A stretch of DNA of 64,000 nt from Xanthostigma xanthostigma (taxonomy: Eukaryota > Arthropoda > Insecta > Raphidioptera > Raphidiidae): assembly GCA_963575645.1 (NCBI GenBank), contig OY754466.1, positions 36,488,001 through 36,552,000 on the forward strand, written 5' to 3'. Under the pieces are notes generated by a model. It did not search any database and was not told where the DNA came from. It worked only from the letters and a program-made list of their open reading frames with translations. The position numbers and the translations under genes were made by a program. Shown here piece by piece: positions 34,005-44,107 of this stretch (positions are counted from its first letter, which is position 1; each line of letters opens with the position of its first letter).

Positions 34005-35095
34005 TTAAACGCTTTATATTAGTTTGGGTTGTAACTATGTATGTATGTACTAACGGAATCTTTGAGCATAATTTTCACCAATTTCCCGAAGTCTGATTAA
34101 TTTGAAACTTTGCATACGTATCAAGGACCGATGACAATGCAATAATTTGATAACAGTTTCCCATTATCCTTATTAGGACCCCCAGGATTAATTAGTTTGG
34201 GTTGTAACTATGTATGTATGTCCGTAACGGAATCTTTGAGCATAATTTTCACCAATTTCCCGAAGTCTGATTAATTTGAAACTTTGCATACGTATCAAGG
34301 ACCGATGACAATGCAATAATTTGATAACAGTTTCCCATTATCCTTATTAGGACCCCCAGGATTAATAATTAAACGCTTTATATTAGTTTTTAATCCTGGG
34401 GGTCCTAATAAGGATAATGGGAAACTGTTATCAAATTATTGCATTGTCATCGGTCCTTGATACGTATGCAAAGTTTCAAATTAATCAGACTTCGGGAAAT
34501 TGGTGAAAATTATGCTCAAAGATTCCGTTACGGACATACATACATAGTTATAATTAATAATAATAACTATGTATGTATGTCCGTAACGGAATCTTTGAGC
34601 ATAATTTTCACCAATTTCCCGAAGTCTGATTAATTTGAAACTTTGCATACGTATCAAGGACCGATGACAATGCAATAATTTGATAACAGTTTCCCATTAT
34701 CCTTATTAGGACCCCCAGGACATTAATTCTGACCGATAAAAAATGTTGCAAAAAAATTTTAGTAAACATGAGTTTATTTAATAAATTACAAAACTTTAAA
34801 AAATAACAAATTTGAATAATTTAAAAAAAAAAAAAATTAAAGCATTCCAATTAAAATACGAATATAATTCTATATTAAACGCTTTATATTAGTTTGGGTT
34901 GTAACTAACTATGTATGTATGTAACTAACTATGTATGTATGTCCGTAACGGAATCTTTGAGCATAATTTTCACCAATTTCCCGAAGTCTGATTAATTTGA
35001 AACTTTGCATACGTATCAAGGACCGATGACAATGCAATAATTTGATAACAGTTTCCCATTATCCTTATTAGGACCCCCAGGATTAATAAATTCTT
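34005..35095. repeat. Cluster of five ~170-bp repeats in mixed orientation
   Basis: The unit runs GTTGTAACTATGTATGTATG, CGGAATCTTTGAGCATAATT, TGATTAATTTGAAACTTTGC to ATTAGGACCCCCAGGATTAAT. Copies are at about 34020-34192 (+), 34198-34365 (+), 34388-34553 (-), 34560-34722 (+) and 34905-35090 (+). They are nearly identical. The adjacent -/+ pair makes a perfect palindrome around 34555, which is why both strands show the same open frame. A sixth, inverted copy is at 63845-64000. Confidence 0.8.
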
Positions 35096-35114
35096 TTATA
35101 GATCCTCAAACTAA

Positions 35115-35345
35115 AAAGTGAAAAATAAAATATAGTTTAAAAAAAACTAAAAAACACGCTTTATATCGGACTAAAAAGTAAAAATAATTGTTTTAAAATA
35201 AGCTTAAAAAGCGTTGGGCGCTCGATGTACGAAAATGTGGAACAAAGCGCCCCACGCTTTTTAAGCTTATTTTAAAACAATTATTTTTACTTTTTAGTCC
35301 GATATAAAGCGTGTTTTTTAGTTTTTTTTAAACTATATTTTTTTT
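35115..35345. repeat. ~220-bp palindrome
   Basis: AATATAGTTTAAAAAAAACT...AAGCGTTGGGCGCTCGATGT pairs with the mirror arm ending AGTTTTTTTTAAACTATATT. The identical module recurs at 63590-63800, next to an inverted copy of the 170-bp repeat. Confidence 0.8.
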
Positions 35346-35752
35346 TCAATAATGTCGGAACAACAAAGTAAACAATTACTTTTGGTAGACGAGGGAAATA
35401 ATAATACGACAACACGCTAGCCAGTATATTTCGGAATGAATCAACAGTAAGTACGGCGTCGATTCATGACGTCATAAGCACTGGTCAGTATAGTGGGTTA
35501 TATTTCGGAACACACCCTATAGCTCTTGTTTTATTTGTTATAAGTTGGTATCTACTTCTGACACACCTTTGATATATTATGCAGAATCTGAAAAATAATA
35601 ATATTTACAAATAAAAATAATTTATGCTTTGGGCAAGATTGACTTAAAATTTTGATTTTCTGAAAATGCTTTGTTTAACCCTAGCATTGAAGTTTAAATG
35701 CCATTTTGAGACAATAATAGGTTCCAATTATTTTGCATTATCCAGTACTTAC

Positions 35753-35937
35753 TTCTAGTAGGTTTTCCCAATTTTTTGATGGGGCATCAAACAGACGAAC
35801 TCTGCTGCTGAACCATTCCACTACGGACTTTGGGAAAACATGCGCTGAATCAGTACTAATGCATAAAAAAAAACGTTCACTACTGAATGAATTGGAATAC
35901 ACTACTCGATAACTCATTTCTCGAGGAAGGTTTTGAT
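35753..35937 (-). CDS. Possible exon of an unidentified gene
   Basis: On the minus strand a 185-nt open segment is bounded by AAAATAG (acceptor, weak pyrimidine tract) and GAA|GTAAGT (strong donor). It encodes about 61 residues: QNLPREMSYRVVYSNSF, then HVFPKSVVEWFSSRVRLFDA and PSKNWENLLE. The composition looks like a folded protein rather than a repeat, and no repeat family covers it. I do not recognise the family, and no partner exon was found. It could be a chance open frame or a gene fragment. Confidence 0.3.
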
Positions 35938-36742
35938 CTATTTTAATTATTATGTAAGTACATAGATAGTAGTGAATGATAACCACAGATGATAACATTC
36001 TTATTGTTGTGATTATGTTAACTATATGTAGTTTTTGATTTTTGCATTCTTCTGACTACTTATATCAAAAACGTAAATTTTGATTTTAGCTTTTTCTAAT
36101 ATCAGATATCGTTAATTCTAGAAATTTTGGAGCCCAGATTAAATTGCCACGATCTCGCCGAGATAAGAAATAAACTTTAGATTATGGACTGTCAGATAAA
36201 ACAAAATCTTTACTAATATTCATTCCTTATTACTTTATAAAAAGGAACTTTAATATATATTAATATATTAAAAATAATATATTATACTAAATCGAAAAAA
36301 TGAATTAGTACAAGATAATCCTGATAATTGGTGACATGTAACAATCGTAACTATGGGAATTCTTGTACTAACTATTGCTGGATTTCGGGTGCGATTCTCA
36401 ACGTTTTAAACACTGGATTAAGGCTCCTTCACACGATGCTGGATTTCGAGCTCGCTTGCTTGCTTGAAGTCTTGCAGGCAGCTTTGCACGCTACGCTGCT
36501 GGATTGTACGTCACTGATTAGTCCGCTGCTCGCTATCTTGCTATATTTGGGTGATAGGTTCAGTCATGGATGTATAAGAGGGGATACCACAGACTGTATT
36601 AGGGCAAGGTTCTATATTTGTTTGCGAAAACTGAAGTGACGCAGTGAGTTTGGTGCTAAACAAACGATTTGGTACCTGTGTATTTTTTGTAATATTTTGC
36701 CCGTTTTAAGACTTTTTTTGATAAAAAACTGTGTTCTGCACA

Positions 36743-36813
36743 ATGGTTGGGTGTGCAACTTATGGCTGTAAAAGCCATAGCGCTAGAATGGAGCCTGGAG
36801 TTACGTTTCACAG
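36743..36813 (+). CDS. THAP-domain first exon of the Kolobok-like transposase
   Basis: ATG at 36743 (context CACAATGG) opens MVGCATYGCKSHSARMEPGV followed by TFH, the start of a THAP zinc finger: the C-x4-C pair of the C2CH motif at residues 4 and 9, and the TFHRFP-type turn that follows. It ends at AG|GTAATT (36814) in phase 2. The THAP domain would bind the transposon ends. The next exon is separated by the LTR retrotransposon and is mutated, so the gene is dead. Confidence 0.65.
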
Positions 36814-37074
36814 GTAATTAATAAATCACATATATTGCATCTACAACAATGATCGCAAATATCTTTAAAATTAGTTATTTTATAGCCATGGCTTCTAAAT
36901 ATGATTTATTTTATAAATTATTAAAGCTAATAATAATATTTTGGGAAACATTCTTTTAAATTTTCATTCATAAATTAGCTTTTTTTTTAATTAAAAAACA
37001 GTGTGCAGCAACTAAGGCTATTTACACTGAACTAAAAATAAAAAATACAAAATATAAAATATGAAGGTAAGTAT

Positions 37075-37078
37075 GTAC
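37075..37078. repeat. Target site duplication of the LTR retrotransposon (left)
   Basis: GTAC directly before the 5' LTR, matched by GTAC at 43942-43945 directly after the 3' LTR. Confidence 0.8.
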
Positions 37079-37905
37079 TATAGCATTTCAAATTTTTGTT
37101 GCCCTGAAATAAAATTAATTACGAGCCTATGTGAACTTTTATTTATAAATGTGTTTGAATATTGTCATTTCGAAAAACAAGTACGAGACAGGATTTTTTT
37201 GGCGTGTAGTTTGGCCGACGAAGAGGCAGCTATTGTGACCGGTCTGTGTACGAGAGAGCAAACGTTTGACAGCGTGTTTGACTAGGCTCGTGATTTTGAA
37301 ATTGATCTCTTAATAACAGACGGCACGGGGACATAGAACAAGACGGATAGGAGATAGATGTGTGATGTTTATTTTTATGCGACGATAAAGTAGATTGTTT
37401 TTTTGGGAACTTTTCGGATTTTCTTTTGTGTCTAGGTTGTTGTCGGATTGTTTTCTTTTGGGTTCTATTTCCTTTTGTTTTTTTATTAGTTTTTTTGGAG
37501 TTGGTGACTGCTGCAGTATTGGCACACCTTGTTGGACCTAGAGGCTGATCTTTGATCAGAGCGTTAAGTGGTCCTGGCGTCCAAAATTTATTCCTTTAGT
37601 CGGTTTACGCTCTGATCATTTTTATTAACAACTGCAGTGATCCCTTTCTTGCTTTTATTGTTGGAAAAGGATTTTTTCTTTTACTTTTTGTATATTTTAT
37701 ATTGTTCGTGTGGTAGGTGGTTGGGTTTTTTAGCTGGTCTCTGACCATATTATAGTCATTAATTTTGGAATGAAATTTTATTGATTGGCCTTTTATCTTA
37801 GATTTATTATAAGTATATGAGTCGGATTATAATATTTCGAACCACGACCTAGCGCCGCTGAGTTAGTTAGCCGGCTGATTCTTTTTACCTGAAGTGCTCG
37901 TCACA
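37079..37905 (+). repeat. 5' LTR, 827 bp
   Basis: Starts TATAGCATTTCAAATTTTTG and ends AAGTGCTCGTCACA. It should hold the promoter and RNA start. The small open frame on its opposite strand is found in both LTRs and is not taken as a gene. Confidence 0.92.
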
Positions 37906-37909
37906 CAAT

Positions 37910-37927
37910 TGGCGCCTCAACGTGTGG
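37910..37927 (+). promoter_or_regulatory. tRNA primer binding site
   Basis: TGGCGCCTCAACGTGTGG begins four bases after the 5' LTR, starting with the TGG that pairs with a tRNA CCA end. I cannot name the tRNA with confidence. Confidence 0.75.
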
Positions 37928-38438
37928 GTCCGAGATTTTTGACTCTATAACTGTACTCCCAGTTGAATTTATTGTATTTACAACATTTTGTAATTCACTG
38001 TAGCAAATTATTTTTTGAAAAATATTAAAAATTTTGCTATTAGAAATTTGAAGTTTTTGGTTTTGTGATTTTTGAATAATTCTGGTCGGCCAAAATAACA
38101 TTGGTTGGCTTTTATAAAAGTTGTGGTTGAATTTTTTATTAGCGTGGTTTTTGTATTTTGTTGTTCGTTGCTGATTCGCGCACTTGGTGAAATTTTGAAT
38201 TGTTGTGTTCGTTTGTGAGATTTCTGTTTGATTTCGTGCTGTTGTTAGTTAGTTGTTGAATTTTCTATTGTTATTTGTTGGTTATTTGTTATTTATTTAT
38301 TTATTTATTTATTTATTTTTGTTTTGTGGGATATTTTTCATTGCTTGATTATATTTTGGTCTGCACAACTGTTGATCTTGTATTGTTGAATTAAAATTAT
38401 TTAGTTTGTGTCGTTCCTATATTAGAAATAATATCAAG

Positions 38439-39776
38439 ATGGAAGTTTCATACGAGATTGATGTGGATTACTTAACCACGTGTGAAATAAACTACGAATT
38501 ACTTATTAGAGGTTTTCCTGTTGTTGGGGATGATTTACAGAGAAGGAAGTGTTTACGAAGGCTACTAGCTATGGATTTAAAACGACCCGGGGTTTCATAT
38601 GCATGCAGTTCATTTAATTGTGATAGTGACGGAGTCGAAATAGATAATACTATTAAATCTGTCAGTTCTTTGATTGAGACACTCTCGGGACACATGGATT
38701 CCGCTTTCCTTGAAGTACGAAGCCGATTAAATCATATTATAGGCCGACTTTTAAGAATACTTCACACTGATGAAAATGTGCAAACTTTTAAAAGTGGCAG
38801 ATTAATTTCAGCCATCTCTTTAGAAGATGACCTTTTGGCAAAAATTGCTGATGCGTCACCAGCTGAGGGAGGTCAGATGGCGGTCGAGTCCGAACGGCCC
38901 ATTGCTATCCATCACGGGATCAATGACTCTGTGACGATTCCTACCACTGATATGACCGAGGTTTCGGTTGATAATCCTGCAATTCTCTTCAATACACCAT
39001 ACCAACAACCATTGTGCATTCCTGTCTATAAGTGGGGAGTAAAGTTTTCGGGTGAGTCTTCAGGGGAAAGTGTGGCTGAAATATTGCAAAAGATTGAGGA
39101 ATTCAGAGTTTCCAGAGGTGTCTCCAAGGAAAATTTGTATCGTGCTGTTTCTGATTTATTGGAGGGGCCAGCGTTATCTTGGTATCGTTCGGTACGAAAT
39201 TCGATTAGGTCTTGGGACGATTTTATTACACGACTGAAAGCGGAATTTCAACCATTAGATTATGAAAACGATCTGTGGAACGAAATATTTCATCGACTTC
39301 AAGGACCAGATGAGAAGGTTGGCACATATTTTTCGTGCATGATAAATTTATTTTCTCGCTTGTCCACGCCTACCACAGAGTCGCAACGGTTAAATGTTAT
39401 CCGACGAAATTTGTTGCCATATTATCTAAATCATTTGGGAGCAAGTGTAACCAGTACTGTTGATGAACTTAAGATAGTGTGTAAACAGTTAGAAGAGAAC
39501 AAGCACCATGCTCAACGTAATTCCACTAGTCAACTTACGTCGCGTTTAGTAGAACCTACGTTTGCTTATAATAAGCCAAAGCCTCAATATTCTAGTCGTG
39601 TTAGAAATGTCTCAACCCTTTCTGATCTGTCGTGTTGGAACTGTCGAGAAACAGGACATTTAAGTCGAGACTGTAATAAGCCCCGAACGAAATTTTGTTT
39701 TGGTTGCGGAAAGCCTGGATTTACTCGTTACACATGTCCAGTGTGTCAGGGAAACGCCACAGGAGGAAGCTCTTAG
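38439..39776 (+). CDS. gag: Gag polyprotein of the LTR retrotransposon
   Basis: Structural protein that packages element RNA into virus-like particles. The frame is open from 38406, but MEVSYEIDVDYL at 38439 has the better start context (AAGATGG). About 445 residues. The middle (about residues 190-320, VKFSGESSGESVAEILQKI ... LEGPALSWYRSV ... WDDFITRLKAEF) is the retrotransposon Gag capsid-like domain. The end has a CCHC knuckle CWNCRETGHLSRDC and a second, altered one (CFGCGKPGFTRYTC, Phe in the His position). The stop TAG at 39774-39776 lies in the loop of the frameshift hairpin. Confidence 0.9.
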   Translation: MEVSYEIDVDYLTTCEINYELLIRGFPVVGDDLQRRKCLRRLLAMDLKRPGVSYACSSFNCDSDGVEIDNTIKSVSSLIETLSGHMDSAFLEVRSRLNHIIGRLLRILHTDENVQTFKSGRLISAISLEDDLLAKIADASPAEGGQMAVESERPIAIHHGINDSVTIPTTDMTEVSVDNPAILFNTPYQQPLCIPVYKWGVKFSGESSGESVAEILQKIEEFRVSRGVSKENLYRAVSDLLEGPALSWYRSVRNSIRSWDDFITRLKAEFQPLDYENDLWNEIFHRLQGPDEKVGTYFSCMINLFSRLSTPTTESQRLNVIRRNLLPYYLNHLGASVTSTVDELKIVCKQLEENKHHAQRNSTSQLTSRLVEPTFAYNKPKPQYSSRVRNVSTLSDLSCWNCRETGHLSRDCNKPRTKFCFGCGKPGFTRYTCPVCQGNATGGSS

Positions 39777-39788
39777 ACCGAAGCTTCC
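39749..39788 (+). promoter_or_regulatory. -1 ribosomal frameshift signal (GGGAAAC plus hairpin)
   Basis: The heptamer GGGAAAC (39749-39755) lies in the gag frame as CAG GGA AAC, i.e. X XXY YYZ. A -1 slip leads directly into the pol frame (GGG AAA CGC CAC). After a 9-base spacer, GGAAGCT (39765-39771) pairs with AGCTTCC (39782-39788) around a 10-base loop, with two further G-C pairs beyond one mismatch. The same heptamer is known from gag-pro sites of some mammalian retroviruses. Confidence 0.85.
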
Positions 39789-42700
39789 CCCCATGTAAAT
39801 CGGTCTACAAACCTGTTCGTGACACCGTGTTGTGGAAGGAGTGGTTGCAAGTAGTTGCAAATTTTTGTTCTGCTTCTAAGTCAGCGGTTGATATTAATCC
39901 TTTAATGGTTACAAAGCCTTTTGACAACCGGCCTTATATTTCGATTGATATTTTCGGTGACAATTACGTTGCGTTACTGGATTCTGGTGCCAGTGATTCC
40001 GTCTTAGGGAAAAAGGCTTTAAATATTATTGGAAAGTACTCATTACAAGTACATGGTTCGACCGCAAAGTCTATTCGCACTGCTGATGGTGCAGCTCAAA
40101 AAATTGATGGTTATGTGTTGTTACCTGTCTCGATTGGCAGTTCAGTGCATTTGATGAAAGTTTTAGTTGTCCCGTCTTTGCGTCATAGTCTAATTTTTGG
40201 TAGTGATTTTTGTCGTATGTTTAAAGTTGTTCTTGATTTTAGAACGAATTCTTATTTAGTGGGTAATACAAATATTTGTGTTTTGGATAACGTGTCAGTA
40301 CAGTCAGTTGGCGTGAATAATGTTTCATGTGCTATAAAGAGCCGGGTTGAACTGAATAAAACTCAGTGCAACCAGTTGAACAATGTTGTTGAGAAATTTA
40401 AGGGTCTTTCTTGGATTGATGGAACCAAGCTCGGACGAACGGACAAAATTAAGCACACTATTGATACTGGAGATGCCATTCCAATAAAACAGCGACAATA
40501 TCAATTGTCTCCTTATATGTTGGAGCACTTGTATAAAGAGTTGGATGATATGTTACGATTGGGTGTTGTGCAACGGTCGTCAAGTCCATGGTCTTCGCCA
40601 GTACTTCTAGTTAAGAAACCTCATGGGGCGTATCGGTTGTGTTTTGATGGTCGAAAATTAAATTCGGTGACCAAAAAGGACGCTTATCCACTTCCACGAG
40701 TGGATCACATCTTAAGTAAGCTCGCTGGTGCTAGTTATTTGTCGAGCATAGATTTGAAGAGTGCTTTTTGGCAGATTCCATTGAATGAGACGTCACGAGA
40801 AAAGACAGCATTTAGTGTGCCTGGTAAAGGCTTATTCGAGTTTGTGGTCATGCCATTCGGTCTAAATAATGCTCCTCAAACCCAACAAAGACTAATGGAC
40901 ATGGTGCTTGGTCCAGAGTTGGATCCTTATGTATTTGTTTATCTGGACGACATTATTGTTGCAACACCATCGTTCGAGAAGCACATTGAAGTTTTATTGG
41001 AGGTTTATGAGCGGTTGTCTGCTGCTAAATTAACTATAAATTCCGACAAATGTAACTTTTGTTTCCCGTCTTTGAATTATTTAGGCTTCGTGGTAGATCA
41101 GCATGGGTTAAGAACAAACCCTGAGAAAATTTCAGCGATGGTCAATTACCCACGACCAGAAAATACGACTCAGATTAAAAGATTTATAGGCATTTGTTCA
41201 TGGTATCGGCGTTTTATACCCAATTTCTCTACTTTGACTGCACCTATCACTGCATTAATTAAGGGTCGTAAGAAAGGGCATCGTATTGTCTGGAACGAGG
41301 AGGCTGAAATGGCTTTTGTTGAAATAAAACAATCTTTAGTTTCCTCGCCAATCCTTGCCAGCCCGGATTTTACTAAAATATTCACCATCCAGTGTGATGC
41401 GTCAAATGTAGGATTGGGATGTGTCCTTACTCAACAGAATGATGATGGTGTTGAGGTGCCAATCGGTTATGCAAGTCGTACTCTATCTGCTGCTGAACGA
41501 AACTACACTGTCACGGAGAAAGAATGTTTGGCTGTTTTGTTCTCAATTGAGAAATTTCGTCCGTATATTGAAGGTGTTAAATTTAAAGTCATCACTGATC
41601 ACCACTCTCTATTATGGCTTCATAACCTCAAAGACCCAGTTGGTCGGTTGGCTAGATGGGCTGTGAAACTCCAGCAATTTGATTTTGTACTGGAACATAG
41701 GAAAGGTTCCCTCAACGTGATTCCTGACGCTTTGTCGCGAGCCCATCATGAATCTTGTTTGGTTGAACTAAACGATGAGTATATTGCGGATGATCGCTGG
41801 TATCAGAATATGATAAGAATAGTTGAGGCTCACCGTGCTACATTTTCGAACTGGGATATTATTGAAGGTCGACTTTATAAATTTGTCCCTTCTGATTTTG
41901 GTTCGCAAAATCCAGCTGACTGGAAATTGGTTGTCCCTGCGCGTCAAAGAAACGAGGTAATTCGATCGTGTCATGATGTGCCTACGGCAGCACATCTTGG
42001 TGTATTTAAGACAATAAACCGTGTGTGTGAGCTCTATTATTGGCAAAAGATGCGACGAGACATTAAGCAGTATGTACGTCAGTGCAGGGTATGTGCCGCG
42101 CAGAAAATGAGTAATAAGGCACGCCCAGGTTTTATGGGAAATCCCAAACGGGTATCATATCCCTGGCAACTAATAGCGGCCGATATCATTGGACCGCTAC
42201 CCAAGTCCACCAATGGTGCCTCATATTTATTAGTTATCACTGACTGGTTCACAAAATTCACTCTGCTTAAGCCCTTGCGACAGGCCAACGGTTCGTCTAT
42301 TGCCCAATTCTTAGAAGATAACGTCTTTCTTTTATTTGGAGTGCCTCAAATTCTAATGTGTGATAATGGTACAGAATTTATTAATAATCGCATTAGAGAC
42401 CTCACTGCGCAATATGGCGTGAAGCTGTGGCCGAACGCCCGTTACCACGCTCAAGTAAATTATGTAGAACGCTACAATCGAACTATCGGAGCAGCCATCA
42501 GATCATATTTAGATGGTGTCGATCATCGATATTGGGACAAGGATGTGCAGAAAATAGCTTTTGGATTGAGAACTGCAGTAAGTGAAGCTACCGGGTTCTC
42601 GCCATCTTTCTTAAACTTTGGCCGTTTTGTGCCGTCCAATGGGAATTATTTCGGTCGCCTTGAGAATGAGGATGAACTAGATATGGATGCTGTACGGGAA

Positions 42701-43048
42701 TTCCATGTAAGAGAATTAGAGGATATACCTGAAATTTATAAGGAAGTCAAAAGAAAACTAAGAGAGGCATATGATCGGAATGTCAAGGAATACAATAAAG
42801 GAAAAAGGAATGCCGACGTATATAATGTAGGTGAAAAGGTTTGGAAGAGACACCATGTCATGTCTAGTGGCGCACGACATGTTGCGGCAAAGCTAGCCCC
42901 TAAGTTTTCTTTGGCGACCATTAAGAATGTCATCTCCGATCTCGTTTATGAGTTGGCAGATGATGCAGGAGTCAGTCTTGGTCGTTGGCATGTGAAAGAT
43001 TTAAAGCCGTTTCATGATGCCCCATCGGAGTCATCCGACTCGGAATAG
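39755..43048 (+). CDS. pol: Pol polyprotein (protease, reverse transcriptase, RNase H, integrase)
   Basis: Expressed by -1 frameshift from gag; the frame itself is open from 39695, and residues are counted from there (1117 codons). Aspartic protease motif LLDSGAS near residue 96. RT with SSIDLKSAFWQIPL (Asp 353), MPFGLNNAP and VYLDDIIV (YLDD 416-419). RNase H with IQCDASNVGLG, EKECLAV and a TDHHSL motif. Integrase with an HHCC zinc-binding region (about 41970-42100, ending CRVCAAQ), then a DDE core at about Asp 830 (ADIIGPL), Asp 890 (CDNGTEF) and Glu 925 (NYVERYNRT). All catalytic residues are present and there is no internal stop, so the enzyme could be functional. Confidence 0.93.
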   Translation, partial: RHRRKLLDRSFPPCKSVYKPVRDTVLWKEWLQVVANFCSASKSAVDINPLMVTKPFDNRPYISIDIFGDNYVALLDSGASDSVLGKKALNIIGKYSLQVHGSTAKSIRTADGAAQKIDGYVLLPVSIGSSVHLMKVLVVPSLRHSLIFGSDFCRMFKVVLDFRTNSYLVGNTNICVLDNVSVQSVGVNNVSCAIKSRVELNKTQCNQLNNVVEKFKGLSWIDGTKLGRTDKIKHTIDTGDAIPIKQRQYQLSPYMLEHLYKELDDMLRLGVVQRSSSPWSSPVLLVKKPHGAYRLCFDGRKLNSVTKKDAYPLPRVDHILSKLAGASYLSSIDLKSAFWQIPLNETSREKTAFSVPGKGLFEFVVMPFGLNNAPQTQQRLMDMVLGPELDPYVFVYLDDIIVATPSFEKHIEVLLEVYERLSAAKLTINSDKCNFCFPSLNYLGFVVDQHGLRTNPEKISAMVNYPRPENTTQIKRFIGICSWYRRFIPNFSTLTAPITALIKGRKKGHRIVWNEEAEMAFVEIKQSLVSSPILASPDFTKIFTIQCDASNVGLGCVLTQQNDDGVEVPIGYASRTLSAAERNYTVTEKECLAVLFSIEKFRPYIEGVKFKVITDHHSLLWLHNLKDPVGRLARWAVKLQQFDFVLEHRKGSLNVIPDALSRAHHESCLVELNDEYIADDRWYQNMIRIVEAHRATFSNWDIIEGRLYKFVPSDFGSQNPADWKLVVPARQRNEVIRSCHDVPTAAHLGVFKTINRVCELYYWQKMRRDIKQYVRQCRVCAAQKMSNKARPGFMGNPKRVSYPWQLIAADIIGPLPKSTNGASYLLVITDWFTKFTLLKPLRQANGSSIAQFLEDNVFLLFGVPQILMCDNGTEFINNRIRDLTAQYGVKLWPNARYHAQVNYVERYNRTIGAAIRSYLDGVDHRYWDKDVQKIAFGLRTAVSEATGFSPSFLNFGRFVPSNGNYFGRLENEDELDMDAVREFHVRELEDIPEIYKEVKRKLREAYDRNVKEYNKGKRNADVYNVGEKVWKRHHVMSSGARHVAAKLAPKFSLATIKNVISDLVYELADDAGVSLGRWHVKDLKPFHDAPSESSDSE

Positions 43049-43100
43049 TTTTGGATTGGTTGTGAAAAAAAAAATGTTCAGCTATTCACATTTTTTCACC

Positions 43101-43114
43101 AGGAAAAGGGGGAG
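43101..43114 (+). promoter_or_regulatory. Polypurine tract
   Basis: AGGAAAAGGGGGAG directly before the 3' LTR; the plus-strand primer for reverse transcription. Confidence 0.88.
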
Positions 43115-43941
43115 TATAGCATTTCAAATTTTTGTTGCCCTGAAATAAAATTAATTACGAGCCTATGTGAACTTTTATTTATAAATGTGTTTGAATATTG
43201 TCATTTCGAAAAACAAGTACGAGACAGGATTTTTTTGGCGTGTAGTTTGGCCGACGAAGAGGCAGCTATTGTGACCGGTCTGTGTACGAGAGAGCAAACG
43301 TTTGACAGCGTGTTTGACTAGGCTCGTGATTTTGAAATTGATCTCTTAATAACAGACGGCACGGGGACATAGAACAAGACGGATAGGAGATAGATGTGTG
43401 ATGTTTATTTTTATGCGACGATAAAGTAGATTGTTTTTTTGGGAACTTTTCGGATTTTCTTTTGTGTCTAGGTTGTTGTCGGATTGTTTTCTTTTGGGTT
43501 CTATTTCCTTTTGTTTTTTTATTAGTTTTTTTGGAGTTGGTGACTGCTGCAGTATTGGCACACCTTGTTGGACCTAGAGGCTGATCTTTGATCAGAGCGT
43601 TAAGTGGTCCTGGCGTCCAAAATTTATTCCTTTAGTCGGTTTACGCTCTGATCATTTTTATTAACAACTGCAGTGATCCCTTTCTTGCTTTTATTGTTGG
43701 AAAAGGATTTTTTCTTTTACTTTTTGTATATTTTATATTGTTCGTGTGGTAGGTGGTTGGGTTTTTTAGCTGGTCTCTGACCATATTATAGTCATTAATT
43801 TTGGAATGAAATTTTATTGATTGGCCTTTTATCTTAGATTTATTATAAGTATATGAGTCGGATTATAATATTTCGAACCACGACCTAGCGCCGCTGAGTT
43901 AGTTAGCCGGCTGATTCTTTTTACCTGAAGTGCTCGTCACA
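43115..43941 (+). repeat. 3' LTR, 827 bp
   Basis: Same length and ends as the 5' LTR at a constant 6036-bp offset; no difference found in the segments compared. Followed by GTAC (43942-43945). Confidence 0.92.
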
Positions 43942-44107
43942 GTACATATAATAATTAATAAATTAGCTTTTGTGGTTTTTTGGATCTAAATCGCCATTTC
44001 TCCAATGGCGTAGTATGTAATAAAGAACAATTTACTTTTGATTTTCTAATATATTATAACCTCTGATATGTTAACCTATATAATGTTTATTTTATAAATA
44101 ATTGTAG

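Larger units (their letters stand above)
32454..35519. mobile_element. TIR element containing several nested repeats
   Basis: The left end TGGGTATGTTCCGAAATATA is inverted at the right (TATATTTCGGAACACACCCTA), with CTA outside each. An inner inverted block (CCCAGTATACTGGCCAGTGC-TAATGACGTCATGAATC against GATTCATGACGTCATAAGCACTGG) is displaced from the left end by a foldback insertion. A short open frame at the right (35351-35419, MSEQQSKQLLLVDEGNNNTT) could be a remnant first exon; this is speculative. Confidence 0.55.
37079..43941 (+). mobile_element. Complete Ty3/gypsy-type LTR retrotransposon
   Basis: 6863 bp: 5' LTR 37079-37905, primer binding site 37910, gag, pol in the -1 frame, polypurine tract 43101-43114, 3' LTR 43115-43941, and 4-bp duplication GTAC. 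The domain order protease, reverse transcriptase, RNase H, integrase is Ty3/gypsy. There is no room for an env gene between pol (ends 43048) and the 3' LTR. The LTRs have equal length and I saw no difference in the segments compared, so insertion was recent and the copy may be active. It sits in the intron of the THAP transposase relic, same strand. Confidence 0.93.

Noticed and set aside
34005..35095. CRISPR-like array
   Set aside because: Repeats are ~170 bp, in both orientations, in a eukaryotic repeat setting, with no short regular spacers.
37310..37525. 71-codon minus-strand frame, repeated at 43346-43561
   Set aside because: It lies in the LTRs, so its identity reflects LTR identity; there is no evidence of expression.
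38492..42933. Several minus-strand and +1 frames across gag and pol
   Set aside because: Shadows of a long, well-conserved coding region on the plus strand.
43049..43114. Envelope gene (errantivirus-type element)
   Set aside because: Only about 66 bp separate the pol stop from the 3' LTR.
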